The position numbers and the translations under genes are program-made. DNA of 64,000 nt, taken from positions 1-64,000 of the forward strand of contig WTXI01000007.1 of the NCBI GenBank assembly GCA_022376515.1, written 5' to 3'. Of the stretch, positions 10,491 to 23,500 are shown in pieces (position 1 is the first letter of the stretch; the number at the start of each line of letters is the position of its first letter). This stretch comes from Lactifluus volemus (taxonomy: Eukaryota; Basidiomycota; Agaricomycetes; Russulales; Russulaceae). Under the pieces are notes generated by a model, which was not told the DNA's origin, did no database searches, and saw only the letters and a list, made by a program, of their open reading frames with translations.

Positions 10491-11320
10491 AGTATGGGCC
10501 ACCCTGCAGTGCCAGTGGGTGGGGGCAGGGAACATTGAAGCAAAGGAAGCAGAGGATGTGGCGGACGAAGGCGCAGACGCAGATGCAGACACAGACACAG
10601 ACACAGACACAGACACAGACACAGACACAGACACAGACACAGACACAGACACAGACAAGACGCAGAGGAAAAAATGAAAAAAGAAAAAAAGGGCACATGA
10701 TAAACACAGCCATGGTAAGGGCATGGATGGTGGGACGTGTAGCAGCATGAGCAGTGGCGGCGTAAGCGGTGGTGGCGTGAGCAGTGGCAGCAACAGCAAG
10801 AGCCACAATACTGAGACGACGGCAATGAAGGTGACAGAGAAAGGGACAGAAGAAGGGACAGAGGGAGGGGCAGAAGAAAGTAGAGCTATAAAAACGATGA
10901 GTACGAAAATCAACATCGTGCAAACAAGAATAAACAATAGGCACGTGGTTGGTGCATGGGAGCGACTTAGTGAAATTTTCATGACTTTGCATATTTTTCG
11001 GACTTTAATTAAATTACATAAATTACTTCCATTTGCTTAGCATGATTAAAAGCCTCTTAAGATTCTCTTAGTTCGCTTAAACTTGCTTGTTTACTTAGCA
11101 TGATTAAAGTTTGCTTAATTTTCATATTGGTCATAATAAAATTTGCTTAGTTGTGCTGAGTGTGGATTAATGTGATTAATGTGCTTAATGTGCTTAAGTA
11201 AAAAAAAAGAAAATTTTTATTAAGCAGAAGACAGTAATTAAGACCATTAAGCAAAGTAAGCAGTGATAAGCACCATTAATTAGTGTAAGCAAATATGACA
11301 TTTTCCTGATGCATCCCTTG
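10491..11320. mobile_element. Fragment of KDZ-block-type repeat (GC-rich plus TTAAGC tract)
   Basis: A GC-rich, low-complexity stretch (10500-10900) is followed by a conserved AT-rich box (10908-10990) and a TTAAGC/GCTTAA-rich tract (11030-11315). The same order occurs at 31260-32055 and, inverted, at 42860-41800. The edge at 10491, joined in inverse orientation to 27646, reads on like 30930-31000. This fragment was therefore probably contiguous with 27646-27813 before copy D inserted and the interval inverted. Confidence 0.6.
10585..10657. repeat. (ACAGAC)n microsatellite
   Basis: About twelve perfect tandem hexamers. The long open frames in both directions here are products of the repeat. 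Confidence 0.95.
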
Positions 11321-12370
11321 CTACCTGCAGAGATTAATGGCGCCACCAGGGCCTGATGTTTTAAATGATGCTAGCCATTATAGCTAAGAGGGCCCTAGTG
11401 ATGCGAGACGGCAGTATGAAGACACTGAATGTAGACCGCCGCATCTACGTGTGAGTTCAGAAGTAAAATAAGAAGTGAGAGTGAGCAAGCGGTTCCCAAG
11501 GACGATCAAAGTCATGGAACGTGGGAAAACTCGAGTCGAACGCGAGAATGTTGGTCACGATGGTGGAGCTGTCTTGAAAGCGAGAAGGTTTTGAAGGAGT
11601 TCAGACGAGTGTTTAAGAGGAGGAGAGAGGACAGACAAGGGGGATTTCGCTGCTGCTCTGAGTACATTTTCACAGGGTATTTATGTACAAGTCGAGTACA
11701 GCTATCTAGAAACAGAAACGCGTTGAGTACAGGCTCATAAGTAAGTAAAGAAAGGCCACTGGCACAAAGGAAGCAAGTCTAAGGTATGAAAAATCGAGTC
11801 AGAAGATATCGAGAGGGACAAAGGGAGGCATAGCAAGGGGGTTGAATGATACCAAAGTGAGACTGAGGCCGAAATTCAAGGAGTAAAACAAAGACTTTGA
11901 AGGATGCGTCACCCTCAGAATGCTTCACAGGATGATCGTGTTTCCTTTGAACAAAGAGAAAAATTAGAGGGCTCGAAAATCTAGACGCGGCGCGAATCAC
12001 AGCACGCAGTCTTTAAGAGGAAACTGAAAGAAAGTCAGGTACACGAAAATTACCGTAGCAAGAGAACAAAAGCAAGCTCGAGGCGATCTAACCAAAGAGG
12101 AAGTTGTGAAACATGAGAAACGTAGAGGATGAAAGGACACAGCTTGTGGCATGAGGCTGAAAACAGCGGTGCCATGGCCGAGGCATAAGGGGGTCGTGGC
12201 CGGAGCACACGAGATGATCCGAAAACAGGTCGACGGTCTAGAGGCGAGTTCTTGAAAACGTGATGGGCTCGGAAACTGCAAATTGAAGTGCGAGAACGTG
12301 GCTGCGAGGTCAGCGATACGGCTGACCTTACAACACGTAGTGAGTTTTCAGGCCAATCAGCTCTGCCATG
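11321..12370. other. Unassigned spacer
   Basis: No convincing coding region is seen. Short open frames on both strands lack recognisable motifs. It could be a decayed LTR or a unique host spacer. The last 8 bp, ctgccatg (12363-12370), should be one target duplication of the A/C element. Confidence 0.4.
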
Positions 12371-12761
12371 TAGTGTTACCACAGCTCGGCAATTTGGCTT
12401 GGCTACGGCTCGGCTAGACACCGGCTCTCACGGCTTGCCGGAGTGGCTGTGACCACCGGATTTCGGCTGAAGCCGGTGGATAAGCCAACTTTGAGCCTTA
12501 TGCGCCGCCCTCCTTGATCATTTCACATACAGTACCACGATTTCCACCCAAAAAAAAATTGCACAGAATATGTCACACATGGTACTAGATGTTGTATGTT
12601 AAGTTTTGTGGTGATTGAGCGAGAAATGGGGGAGAAAAATGGAGTGATAAGAAAGGGGCATGAGTAGAGCAACGTGTAACCCTTGCCCTGGCCCTGAGTG
12701 AGGTCTGAGCTCTTCGATCTCTGCCAACTGTGTCAGTTTACGCCATTCTGACCTTTCCATC

Positions 12762-15213
12762 ATGACCAACCCCAGCACTGTCAACGACAGCACCACTGAT
12801 GGCTGTAGCCAGACGCCACCCCCCCCACCATCCACTAAGCAGCCCTCGAGCACTCCTCTCAAAAAAAAGTCTCCCATCCAACCCCTTTATTCGACGTTAT
12901 CTCACTTTCGTCTTCGGGCGATTCACGCACTCGGGACAGAAATGACCAATTTCTTTGTTGGTCCCATGCCAGTTAAAGAGTTCTTGGATAAATTTCTGCC
13001 TCGGGACAAAATTGCTAGTGGTTCGAATTGTTTGATCCCTAGTCCATTCAAACCGGGATGTTTTAGTGAGACATTCAAAGCTAAATCCGAGCTCGATGCT
13101 TATTCCCCGTTTGTAAGTAAAATTGTGGTTTGGACCACTTACACATGGCTGATTTTCCCTAGATTAAGGCCTGCAGAAAATTGGTCCCCGGACTAATATT
13201 TGTTAACTCCCATAGCCGAGGCGACACGAGTGGCCCGTTACTTAAACCAGACGTTAGCGTCTATGCCATACAAGAGAACAAGGCTAATGATTACAAGGGC
13301 ATTGATCGCTGTATCATGAGTCTCCTCGACATCCATATCGAATTCAAGTGGTCTACAACTGAAGAGCCTTTCATCAAGCATCCCACGGCCACTTCTCTTG
13401 TAGCCAACACTGGAAATGCCCGAGACACGCTGGGCCAGCTCAGCACCTATGCTGCAGCGCAGCTTGCAGCTCAATACTGCACACACGCATTCTCTATCTT
13501 TGTTTTGCACAAGAAAGTGCGAATAATCCGATGGGACAGGGAAGGAGCGATAGTAACGGAACCCATTGAATATGACACGGACCCATCTCTGGTACAGTTC
13601 CTGTCTCTCTATTTGATGGCCCCCCTTCAGCTCCGCGGTATTGACACCATGGTGTCAGTTTTCACTGATCCCGAAGCTGTGTCCGCAAGGATAAAGCTAC
13701 GGCTACCTGCCGAAACTCCGATGTTCCAGACCAGCGTTCCATCAGTCGATCCCGGACAGCCCAATCTTAGGATTGCCTTTCCCTTTCCTGAGATCATCCC
13801 TTCACACCCCACTTGTCGTGCGACACGCGCTTGTTCTGCATATGATATTGAAAACGACTGTGTCGTATTCTTCAAGGATTCGTGGTGCATTGATGCCCCA
13901 GATACCCAACTCGAAGGCCTGATTTATGAACAACTTCGTGCTGCGAATGTCACCAATATTCCTCGCTGCATTGCACACGGAGAAGTACCTCACCAGGCTG
14001 AACAGAAGATGCAGACAAAGGCAAGTTTGGTGCTTTCTTGGGCCTGCAAAGAAGGAGAAGAAGTGAAGATAGCGAGCCATTCTCACTACCGCCTTGTTCT
14101 CAATCTCGTTGGGAAAAGCTTGTCGACCTTCACTTCCTCTAAGGAGCTTGTGCAAGCTATACATGATGCATTGCTTGGTAGGTTACTCTCTATACATGAC
14201 GACCAAAATCTAAGTCCTTTTCATTGTCCAGCTCATCGAGGCGCTTTCGCTGCTGGGATTCTACATCGCGATCTCAGCGTCGGAAACATCGTCATTTCCG
14301 TGGGACGAGGCTATTTAATTGACTGGGACTTGGCAAAGCCTACAACCGTGGAACAGCCACACCGAGTGACACGCACTGTACTTATAACATTTGCTTTCAC
14401 TTTTACCTCTCTAATGAACCTCTCCAGGGCACTTGGCAGTTCCTATCTATTCACCTCATAGAAAATGAAGCAGCACTTCACACGATCCAGAATGACATTG
14501 AATCGGCGTTCTGGGTGCTCCTATGGACGACCATGGCGTATTCTCAATCGTCCCTATCTTCCATGGATCTCACCAATTTCTCGAGGACATTCGATTGCAT
14601 ACCTGGTGGAGCAAACAAATGAACCGTGATTGATTCTCAAAAGATATTTCAGGAAAAAAATGGCAATATCTTTGGTGATCGGCTGGCGCTGTTCTCCCTG
14701 CTGAAAGAGCTCACCGAACTCTTCCATTATTTCTATTACGTACCGACATCGGATGATGCAAAAGCTATCAAGAAGTTCGAACAATATCCCGATTGCCCTG
14801 AGCTTTCTGAATTCTTAACAATAAACCTGATCACGAAAGCCCGAAACAGGTTGATCGATCACATGTTTGTCATTGACTTATTTGCTAGACACCTGGCGAT
14901 GGATTGGCCTGTCGATAATGCAGCCGAAGAGCAGGAACTATACAGAACCGACGATTCTGGAGTGGAGCTGGCGGGCAAGGTGTTTATGACGAAGTCGAAG
15001 CATGCATTGGATATCGTGAGAGAGGCATCAAGTCGTAAGAGGCGCAGGGTATCACAGTCCATCCGCATGGCTTCAGAAGAACCGGAATCAGAAGAACTGG
15101 AATCAGAAGGACTGGAATCAGAAGAACCAGGCGACGAGGAGACCGAATCAGATGATCCAACACCGCCCGCCAACTTCGGGAGTAGTAGTTTGACTGCTCT
15201 CAGCTGTGACTAA
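12762..15213 (+). pseudogene. FunK1-type protein kinase, copy C (premature stop)
   Basis: Exons: 12762-13112, 13163-14177, 14232-14377 and 14428-15213, as in copy D. The FunK1 motifs are visible: HRDLSVGNIVI, IDWDLAK and GTWQFLS. A TGA at 14620-14622 replaces a CGA arginine codon present in copies B and D, removing the last third including the acidic tail. Many other codons show CpG-type changes, such as Arg to Cys or His. The poly-C tract near 12820 has 8 C, so the first exon is in frame, unlike in B. Expected to be non-functional. Confidence 0.85.
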
Positions 15214-15598
15214 CTTACGGAACTTCCCATACCACGTGTCTGTCTGCATCTTCGCTTCCCATACCACATGTCCGTCTATTATGCGTGTCTTTGCTTTCCG
15301 TACCACATGTCCATCTATGCATGTCTTCGCTTCCCATAACATATTCTTCATGAGTCACATACATCCATAAAGGAAAGGATAAAGGCCTCTGTTCCATGAG
15401 CATGAGTCACCAACAGTGGGCCAATCCAATCAGAGAAGCGTTTTCATTTCCGTCCGCTAAGTGATGCCCTTCCTCATGTTTTATGATATCCATCGTCAGA
15501 CAATGTACGTAGCTCCGCTGGTGGTGATCATACGTAGTCTCGATTGACTCGTCTACTTATTTGTTGAGTGGTCGCTATGGTGGAGGCAACACCGTAAC

Positions 15599-18500
15599 TT
15601 GATGCCCCACAAACCACCGCGGTCAAAAAAGGCTTACGAGCCCACCCTTCCTTCCAATGTTGCTCCAACTGCTGTGGCAAAAGCCCATCCTTCACATCGC
15701 AAGACCCGAAGCAAGACTACACCTGCAGTTGCCAATCCCATTGATGAACCTGATTCTCTGCATCCGGTAGCAGCGATGACTGGCTACTCAGATGCAGTCG
15801 CAGGAGAAGGTTTGCTTGTATCTGACCTCATATCTGACAAATAGCTGATTTGCTACCTGCAGAACCTGGTTTGAAAAGAAAGCGTGTCAAAACCTGGAAG
15901 GCCGTGGAAGCTGAGGCCTCTCTTCCCGACGATTGTATTGCTGTTCCAGGTGGGCCAGATTTTCGGTCTCGGAAGACATTTTCCCAGACTGACCTAGTGG
16001 CCTAGCCCCAGCTTCTCCTCCTAGAGGTAGTTCCCAACAACGACGGAAGGCGCGCGAGACTGTCGAGGAGGATGGCGACAGGCCCATGGGGCTCACCAAT
16101 GTAGCAATAAGTCAGTAGAATGCAGTCCACCTTCAAATCCGGAGCGTGATATCATTCCCATTAGGGCCTGAACCTCCTGTCAAGCGTCTCATTCCAAGGA
16201 GCACTTCACCACCCCATGAAACTTTCAATATGGACGTCTCGTCAAGTTCTGACAGCTCTGCCATATCTATGATCAATCAAAAGCAAAAGAAACCCTCTCT
16301 ACCATCTCCCCGAGGCCCTCCTCGACATCGTCCACCTCTCCCACACAACCCCCCGCAACTAGGGCCAGACCAGATCCCTACGCAAGGCAGTCAGCGACAA
16401 AGTCGAAGTCCTCAACCGAATCCTCCGTCTAGTCTCGGTGTAGTGTGCAATGACACTTGTGATTGCTCTCTTTTCACTGGATCAGAACTGGAGAAAGATG
16501 TTGATGTGGGAGGAAAGAAGATACTTGTAACCGATCTCAAGCACTTCTTTCGAAGAACTGCAGACGGCATGTGGACATGTAAGAAATGCGAGTAAGTTAT
16601 AATTCATCGAATCGCTGGATTGGTTCTGATAATTGTCGTCGCTCGTGGTAGCCGTATGGCTAGGAACCACCCCAACGCAAAGCTCGCTAGCTACACGTAT
16701 GGTGCAAAAACATCTACTGGCGTCATTCGGAGCACCTCAAGCACCATCGGGACAGCCATGAAAGTTGGTGCATAAAACACAATCAGCCAAATAAGACGAA
16801 GCACGGACAAAATGAGGCAAAGGCAAGTGAAGAAGACTCCAGTAAAGCCGTGTCGCCAGCCGCAAAGAAGCTGGAGTTCACTGATGAAAATTTCAAGAAG
16901 GCCCTCATCGATTTCATAGTTGAAGATGATCAGGTCAGTCGCTGTTAGGCTACCCCAGTGTTTTGATTGCTATAAGATTACCTTATTTCTAGAGCTTGAA
17001 CGTGGTCGAGCGAAGAGGGTTCAGGGACTTGCTGCTGCTGCTTCGACCAGACCTCAAAGAGTCGGACATTCCGAAACGGACTAAGATCCGTGAATTGGTC
17101 ATCAAAACATGGAAGAAATACATGAAAGTCTTGAAAAATAATCTAGCGGTAAGTCTGCACGTTATGCACCCGTCCCGCACCTAACTCTAACCCTGATATA
17201 GAGGGCCAAGGGGCAAATATCGCTTACTACAGACATATGGTCGGACCAATGCGTCAGCCTTATATCGCGATCACTGCCCATTGGATCAAGAAGAGTTGGT
17301 GCGGCCATCTATCCTTGGAGTGCGCCTTGATTGCGTTTCATTGCTTGTTCGGTCGGCACAATGGACAGAATATGGCAAACATTATTTTGGCAATGTTGGA
17401 TTGCGTCGGCATAACCAAAAAAGTAAGTTCAGACTTCGGGAGTACTCTAGGTTGCATAGACGACTCACTAACACTGGCTATGCCCACTTCCAGGTGGGAC
17501 ACATAACCATGGATAATGCTGACAACAATGACAAAATGATTGAGGTTCTACAGGTCCTACTTGCTGAGCGGCAAATTAACTTCGACCATCGAGACCGACG
17601 TATACAATGCTTACCCCACATACTTAATATCTGTTCCAGACATGTTCTTGACGCGCTTATTGATCATTCCGTCATAGATCTTGCAAGCTCACGGTTTTCG
17701 GGGTTTTTGGGGGGGGTGGAAGATCTCCGTGACCGACAAACCTATAAAGAAGCACTCGAAAGTGACCCAGTTTCCTTGGGCCGTAATATTGTCAACGTTC
17801 TTCACGCATCCGGACAAAGGCGCGACCAATTTGAGGACTACATTCAGGAGGGAAACAGAGAAGGCTACTGGGATGCCAAAGACGAGAATGGTGTCCCCAT
17901 TGATACTGACAAGAAGGTGGAAATTCGTGTTCTCCAACTCGTCCGTGATGTGAAAACCCGGTGGGATTCAGTCTATTATGCGATCTGTCGTCTTCGCTAT
18001 CTACAACAGGTAAGGGTCACAATGAGACTACGCTCCTTGGACTGTCTGGCATTCTGATGTCAGTTATCTCCTAGCCCATCAACGCATTCCTTGACCGGCC
18101 CAACAACAAGGATATGAAGAAGTATAAACCCACGGAGATGCAATGGCGAGTCCTCCGAGACTTTGAGCTGATCCTTGAGGTGCGTATATGAAGAACTTCG
18201 AAATTTCTAGTCAGTTCCGGAGGGGCCCTCGGGCAGGCGCTGAGTGAGCAAACGAAAGCTCTAATACTACCTATGATAGATTCCACATCAGGCCATTTGG
18301 ACGCTATCACATGAACGCCTCCCCACGCTGTGCAAGTATCTGGTCACATTTGAGAAGTTCTACAACACGTGGAGAAGGCTCTGCGACGACGAGAACAACC
18401 CCCAGCTCCGTCCCTTCGTCAAGAAGGGCTTGGACTGGGTAGAGAAATATTACCATCGTATGGGGGACACGAAAGCATATATAATCGCAATGCGTGGGTG

Positions 18501-18703
18501 TATTTCGTGGCCAAATTACCTTGGCTGATATTTCTTTTCTAGTGCTGAATCCAAACCACCGATTGGCGTGGATTAGGTCGAACTGGGATCCACAGGATTT
18601 CGATGATGTAAAGGAGATTGTTCTTGATGTGGTAAGTGTATCATGCAACTGTCGATAACAGCTTAATTAACATTAACCGCCTTAGATGACTGATTACCGT
18701 TAC
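15599..18703 (+). pseudogene. hAT transposase, copy C (5' exons, interrupted)
   Basis: Same gene as 4775-8659, with BED finger residues near 16575 and 16740, the DIWSD-type block near 17230, MDNADNND near 17513 and the TRWDSVYY block near 17960. It is cut at 18703 in the exon that continues in copy A at 1550. It also lacks one C near 16727 relative to copy B, inside the BED-finger exon (cattcggagc against cattcgcgagc), which breaks the frame. Non-functional as it stands. Confidence 0.82.
18696..18703. repeat. 8-bp target duplication beside copy D, left (accgttac)
   Basis: Inverted complement of 1543-1550. Together they are the two sides of one original insertion site within the A/C element. 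Confidence 0.85.
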
Positions 18704-19143
18704 TAGTGTTGCCGCGGCTCGGCAAGCCCCTCAAGCGCCGGCTAAATGTGATGTAATCGGCTCTATTAATCAAATTTGGCTTACATATGCGGCTCAAGCT
18801 GGTACAGCTGTGGCTCAAGCACTGCAAGCCACCTGTCAATTCCAGTATTGTAAGGTAGTTACCACCCTCTTTGCTGTCCCCGCTGCCGCGGCCACGACTC
18901 CCTGTCATTCCCGCACTCTCACTGCTGTCTCCTTCTGGCCCGCTGTCGGTGCCGCCGCTTCCGCGTGGCTCGGATCCCCTCATCGCTGCATAATGCTATG
19001 CGGCCAGCCCACCCACTGCTCACCATCTGTCGAGACACTCATGTAAATTGAGACAAACACTAAACACTACTAACACATCATACAACAAACTGAACATCGG
19101 GCCATCGGTATGAAGTGTACTACAAGTATGTGCGCTCAGGAAT

Positions 19144-20308
19144 TCAGATATCGCCCCAATTCGCAGCTGTGAGCGAGTCCGTACGAAAACGATCAAAATA
19201 GCTTCCGAGAAGCTTGTAGTCGGGGTGGGCATTAAATGCCAATGACCGGGCGTAGTGAAGGAACGAGAAGAACTCGGGAGGAACCGACTCACGCAGTGAA
19301 GACTGATCAATATCTGCCTTGGATTGGATGACATCTGCAACATGCTCATAGTCCTGCCACGGGAGAGCACCGCAGAGAAGGTAAATGAGGATGTAGGCAA
19401 CCGACTCGAGGTCATCGCGGCGTGATTGTTGCCGACCACGGAGGGTTCGAATGGAAGCAAAGCATTGGTTACCAACGAATGGGATTTGCCTTTTATATGC
19501 AATATGACGATGAGTCTTGTGGTCGCGATACGCACGTGCAAGACCGAAATCAATCAGAGTTAGGTTGTTTCGATTCGCGCCAAAACCGGTCAAGATATGT
19601 GAGGGCTTTAGGTGTCGATGGACAAAATTGCGAGAATGGACAAACTCCAAAAGTGATATCTGCATTAAGTCATTGGTAGATCAGCGCTAGAAAGTGGACG
19701 AGCATGACGGTAAACGCACCAGTTGACGGCCAATACCTGCAACGGTCACCACAGGAAATTTGTGTGAGTGTTTCTGGGACAGCAAGCACTCCAGCGATGG
19801 TCCCAGACGCTCCATGACGAATGCCTCGATACCGAAATCTGTCCCGAACCACCACACCCGTGGGATCCCAATACCACCTGTGAGAGCCTTTTGAATACGA
19901 TGCTCGTGTTGAAGTGTCCTCCCCATTTCCATATCTTGAAATTTAACCACCACATCCTCCCCACAAAGGATGTCCGTAGCAGCATATACCTCATCTAAAT
20001 CAAGGCGCGTTAGCTCTTCTTGGTTCGTTGCCATTTTAAAAAAAACCCACAGGAACTACCTCCAATCTTTTTCGTAAGTTTGAACCTTCCATCTATGCGC
20101 ACTGTGGAAGGGAATGTTGTTGTGGGAGAGGTGTCAGAAAGGGAGGTATCGTCGTAGGCCTGTAACACAGCGTTACCACTCAACGACAAAGAACGGCGGA
20201 TCTCGTATAGCAGAGCAGTAGAGGCAGGGTCTAATAGCGAGTACTTACAGATTCAGCTTCTATAGCATAGGTGCCGGATGATTCAGTCGACCGCTTCCTT
20301 AAAACCAT
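19144..20308 (-). CDS. Casein-kinase-1-like protein, probable pseudokinase, copy D
   Basis: Same gene and exon structure as in copy B (start 20308; exons at 20308-20249, 20159-20060, 19994-19720 and 19659-19144). The catalytic loop again reads HRHLKPSH, so loss of the catalytic Asp and Mg-binding Asn is shared by both young copies and is not a sequencing slip. DFG and the SRRDDLES signature are kept. The frame is open throughout, so the protein is maintained or only recently inactive. It overlaps no other gene and is last in the element's gene order. Confidence 0.85.
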
Positions 20309-20534
20309 GGTGAAGTTGGCCGCCAACGTTGAGGAAAAAAGAACTAGCTTGTCCGTGATGATTGATGCGGCGCAATTGAATGTTGAAACTCAGAAACTCA
20401 GTTCTAGTCAGATGACCAGATGCTATCCCGAAGTCGCGACAATAATCAGTCCATTGTGGTCAAAATAATGAATCTGCCTGTGAGGACTCGAGGGAGAATC
20501 GAGCTGAGCCTCATGAAATAACTAAGGAGCAGAG

Positions 20535-23500
20535 CTAAATTGTGCCAAGCTCTCCATCAGCACTGTCCTCGTCGTCCTCGCCGTCCTCATCGTCATCGCC
20601 GTCCTCGTTGTCCTCATTGTCCTCGTCGTCCTCGCTATCCTTGTATTCAGACTCACTGTCGACCTTCGTCACTTCATCGGGATCGTCTTCCGGCGCTTCG
20701 TCGCTGCGGTCTCTGAGGCTAGTCAGAATCTTATCTATCGAACATTGAGTGCTATCCCCGCGGGAGGAGAGCAGCTCCGTAAGTAGATCTTCGGGGTCAT
20801 CCTCTTCCAAATCGTCCTCCTGCAATACAAGCCCCGCAGTGAAATCGAGGCGAGACTTCCTGCGATAGAACTTGAGCATCTGAAGGGCTTCCATTAGCAG
20901 CGGTTTAATCCGATTCCGCTTCTTGGTATCTGTTTCTGCACTCGACGAAAAGACGCGTTCGCACGGGACAGAACTGCCTTGGACAGGAAGGTAGTCCATA
21001 GCGATTCGATAGAGGGTTGGGAAAAGTTTTTCCTTTCCCTATGTAGTCAATGAGTGGCGTCATCGAGAATCAAGGGAGCAGAGACCGTACCTCCCAAAAA
21101 TTTAATACATCTGTTTTCTTTTCTACGTTTAGCCCCTCGTAAGAGCTCAACTCTTGCTCCACTGTGCATAAACGTGGTTCTATGTCGTCCGAGGACTCAT
21201 CTCCACTGTCGACTGAATAACCAAGACGACGTGCGAGCGTCTGCTTTCGTGGAGAGACGAGAGAACGACGTAGTGTTCCAGACGATTTGGATTTCGGGCC
21301 TGGGAAGTAGCGGTAATGGTAATCAGTCATCTAAGGCGGTTAATGTTAATTAAGCTGTTATCGACAGTTGCATGATACACTTACCACATCAAGAACAATC
21401 TCCTTTACATCATCGAAATCCTGTGGATCCCAGTTCGACCTAATCCACGCCAATCGGCGGTTTGGATTCAGCACTAGAAAAGAAATATCAGCCAAGGTAA
21501 TTTGGCCACGAAATACACCCACGCATTGCGATTATATATGCTTTCGTGTCCCCCATACGATGGTAATATTTCTCTACCCAGTCCAAGCCCTTCTTGACGA
21601 AGGGACGGAGCTGGGGGTTGTTCTCGTCGTCGCAGAGCCTTCTCCACGTGTTGTAGAACTTCTCAAATGTGACCAGATACTTGCACAGCGTGGGGAGGCG
21701 TTCATGTGATAGCGTCCAAATGGCCTGATGTGGAATCTATCATAGGTAGTATTAGAGCTTTCGTTTGCTCACTCAGCGCCTGCCCGAGGGCCCCTCCGGA
21801 ACTGACTAGAAATTTCGAAGTTCTTCATATACGCACCTCAAGGATCAGCTCAAAGTCTCGGAGGACTCGCCATTGCATCTCCGTGGGTTTATACTTCTTC
21901 ATATCCTTGTTGTTGGGCCGGTCAAGGAATGCGTTGATGGGCTAGGAGATAACTGACATCAGAATGCCAGACAGTCCAAGGAGCGTAGTCTCATTGTGAC
22001 CCTTACCTGTTGTAGATAGCGAAGACGACAGATCGCATAATAGACTGAATCCCACCGGGTTTTCACATCACGGACGAGTTGGAGAACACGAATTTCCACC
22101 TTCTTGTCAGTATCAATGGGGACACCATTCTCGTCTTGGCATCCCAGTAGCCTTCTCTGTTTCCCTCCTGAATGTAGTCCTCAAATTGGTCGCGCCTTTG
22201 TCCGGATGCGTGAAGAACGTTGACAATATTACGGCCCAAGGAAACTGGGTCACTTTCGAGTGCTTCTTTATAGGTTTGTCGGTCACGGAGATCTTCCACC
22301 CCCCCCAAAACCCCGAAAACCGTGAGCTTGCAAGATCTATGACGGAATGATCAATAAGCGCGTCAAGAACATGTCCGGAACAGATATTAAGTATGTGGGG
22401 TAAGCATCGTATACGTCGGTCTCGATGGTCGAAGTTAATTTGCCGCTCAGCAAGTAGGACCTGTAGAACCTCAATCATTTTGTCATTGTTGTCAGCATTA
22501 TCCATGGTTATGTGTCCCACCTGGAAGTGGGCATAGCCAGCGTTAGTGAGTCGTCTATGCAACCTAGAGTACTCCTGAAGTCCGAACTTACTTTTTTGGT
22601 TATGCCGACGCGATCCAACATTGCCAAAATAACGTTTGCCATATTCTGTCCATCGTGCCGACCGAACAAGCAATGAAACGCAATCAAGGCGCACTCCAAG
22701 GATAGATGGCCGCGCCGACTCTTCTTGATCCAATGGGCAGTGATCGCGATATAAGGCCGACGCATTCGGTCCGACCATATGTCTGTAGTAAGCGATATTT
22801 GCCCCTTGGCCCTCTATATCAGGGTTAGAGTTAGGTGCGGGACGGGTGCGTAACGTGCAGACTTACCGCTAGATTATTTTTCAAGACTTTCATGTATTTC
22901 TTCCATGTTTTGATGACCAATTCACGGATCTTAGTCCGTTTCGGAATGTCCGACTCTTTGAGGTCTGGTCGAAGCAGCAGCAGCAAGTCCCTGAACCCTC
23001 TTCGCTCGACCACGTTCAAGCTCTAGAAATAAAGTAATCTTATAGCAATCGAAAACACTGGGGTAGCCTAACAGCGACTGACCTGATCATCTTCAACTAT
23101 GAAATCGATGAGGGCCTTCTTGAAATTTTCATCAGTGAACTCCAGCTTCTTCGCGGCTGGCGACACGGCTTTACTGGAGTCTTCTTCACTTGCCTTTGCC
23201 TCATTTTGTCCGTGCTTCGTCTTATTTGGCTGATTGTGTTTTATGCACCAACTTTCGTGGCTGTCCCGATGGTGCTTGAGGTGCTCGCGAATGACGCCAG
23301 TAGATGTTTTTGCACCATACGTGTAGCTAGCGAGCTTTGCGTTGGGGTGGTTCCTAGCCATACGGCTACCACGAGCGACGACAATTATCAGAACCAATCC
23401 AGCGATTCGATGAATTATAACTTACTCGCATTTCTTACATGTCCACATGCCGTCTGCAGTTCTTCGAAAGAAGTGCTTGAGATCGGTTACAAGTATCTTC

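Larger units (their letters stand above)
12371..18703 (+). mobile_element. Kinase-carrying hAT element, copy C (5' part, older)
   Basis: This is the 5' 6.3 kb of the same element as B and D. It starts at its terminal repeat (TAGTGTTACC, one CpG-type change) and is cut at 18703 inside a transposase exon by copy D. Dozens of differences from B and D are mostly C-to-T or G-to-A at CpG sites, for example gtggcgcatcgatg has become gtggtgcattgatg near 13884. It ends exactly where copy A begins in element coordinates, and both are decayed in the same way. C plus A is therefore most simply one element, separated by insertion of B and a later inversion. Confidence 0.88.

Noticed and set aside
10438..10992. 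Long Cys/Val- or Ser-rich open frames over the ACAGAC repeat
   Set aside because: They are produced by the microsatellite, open in several frames, with no motif outside it.
12050..12421. A 123-residue open frame running into the end of copy C
   Set aside because: It overlaps the terminal repeat, has no recognisable motif and no conserved counterpart in the other copies.
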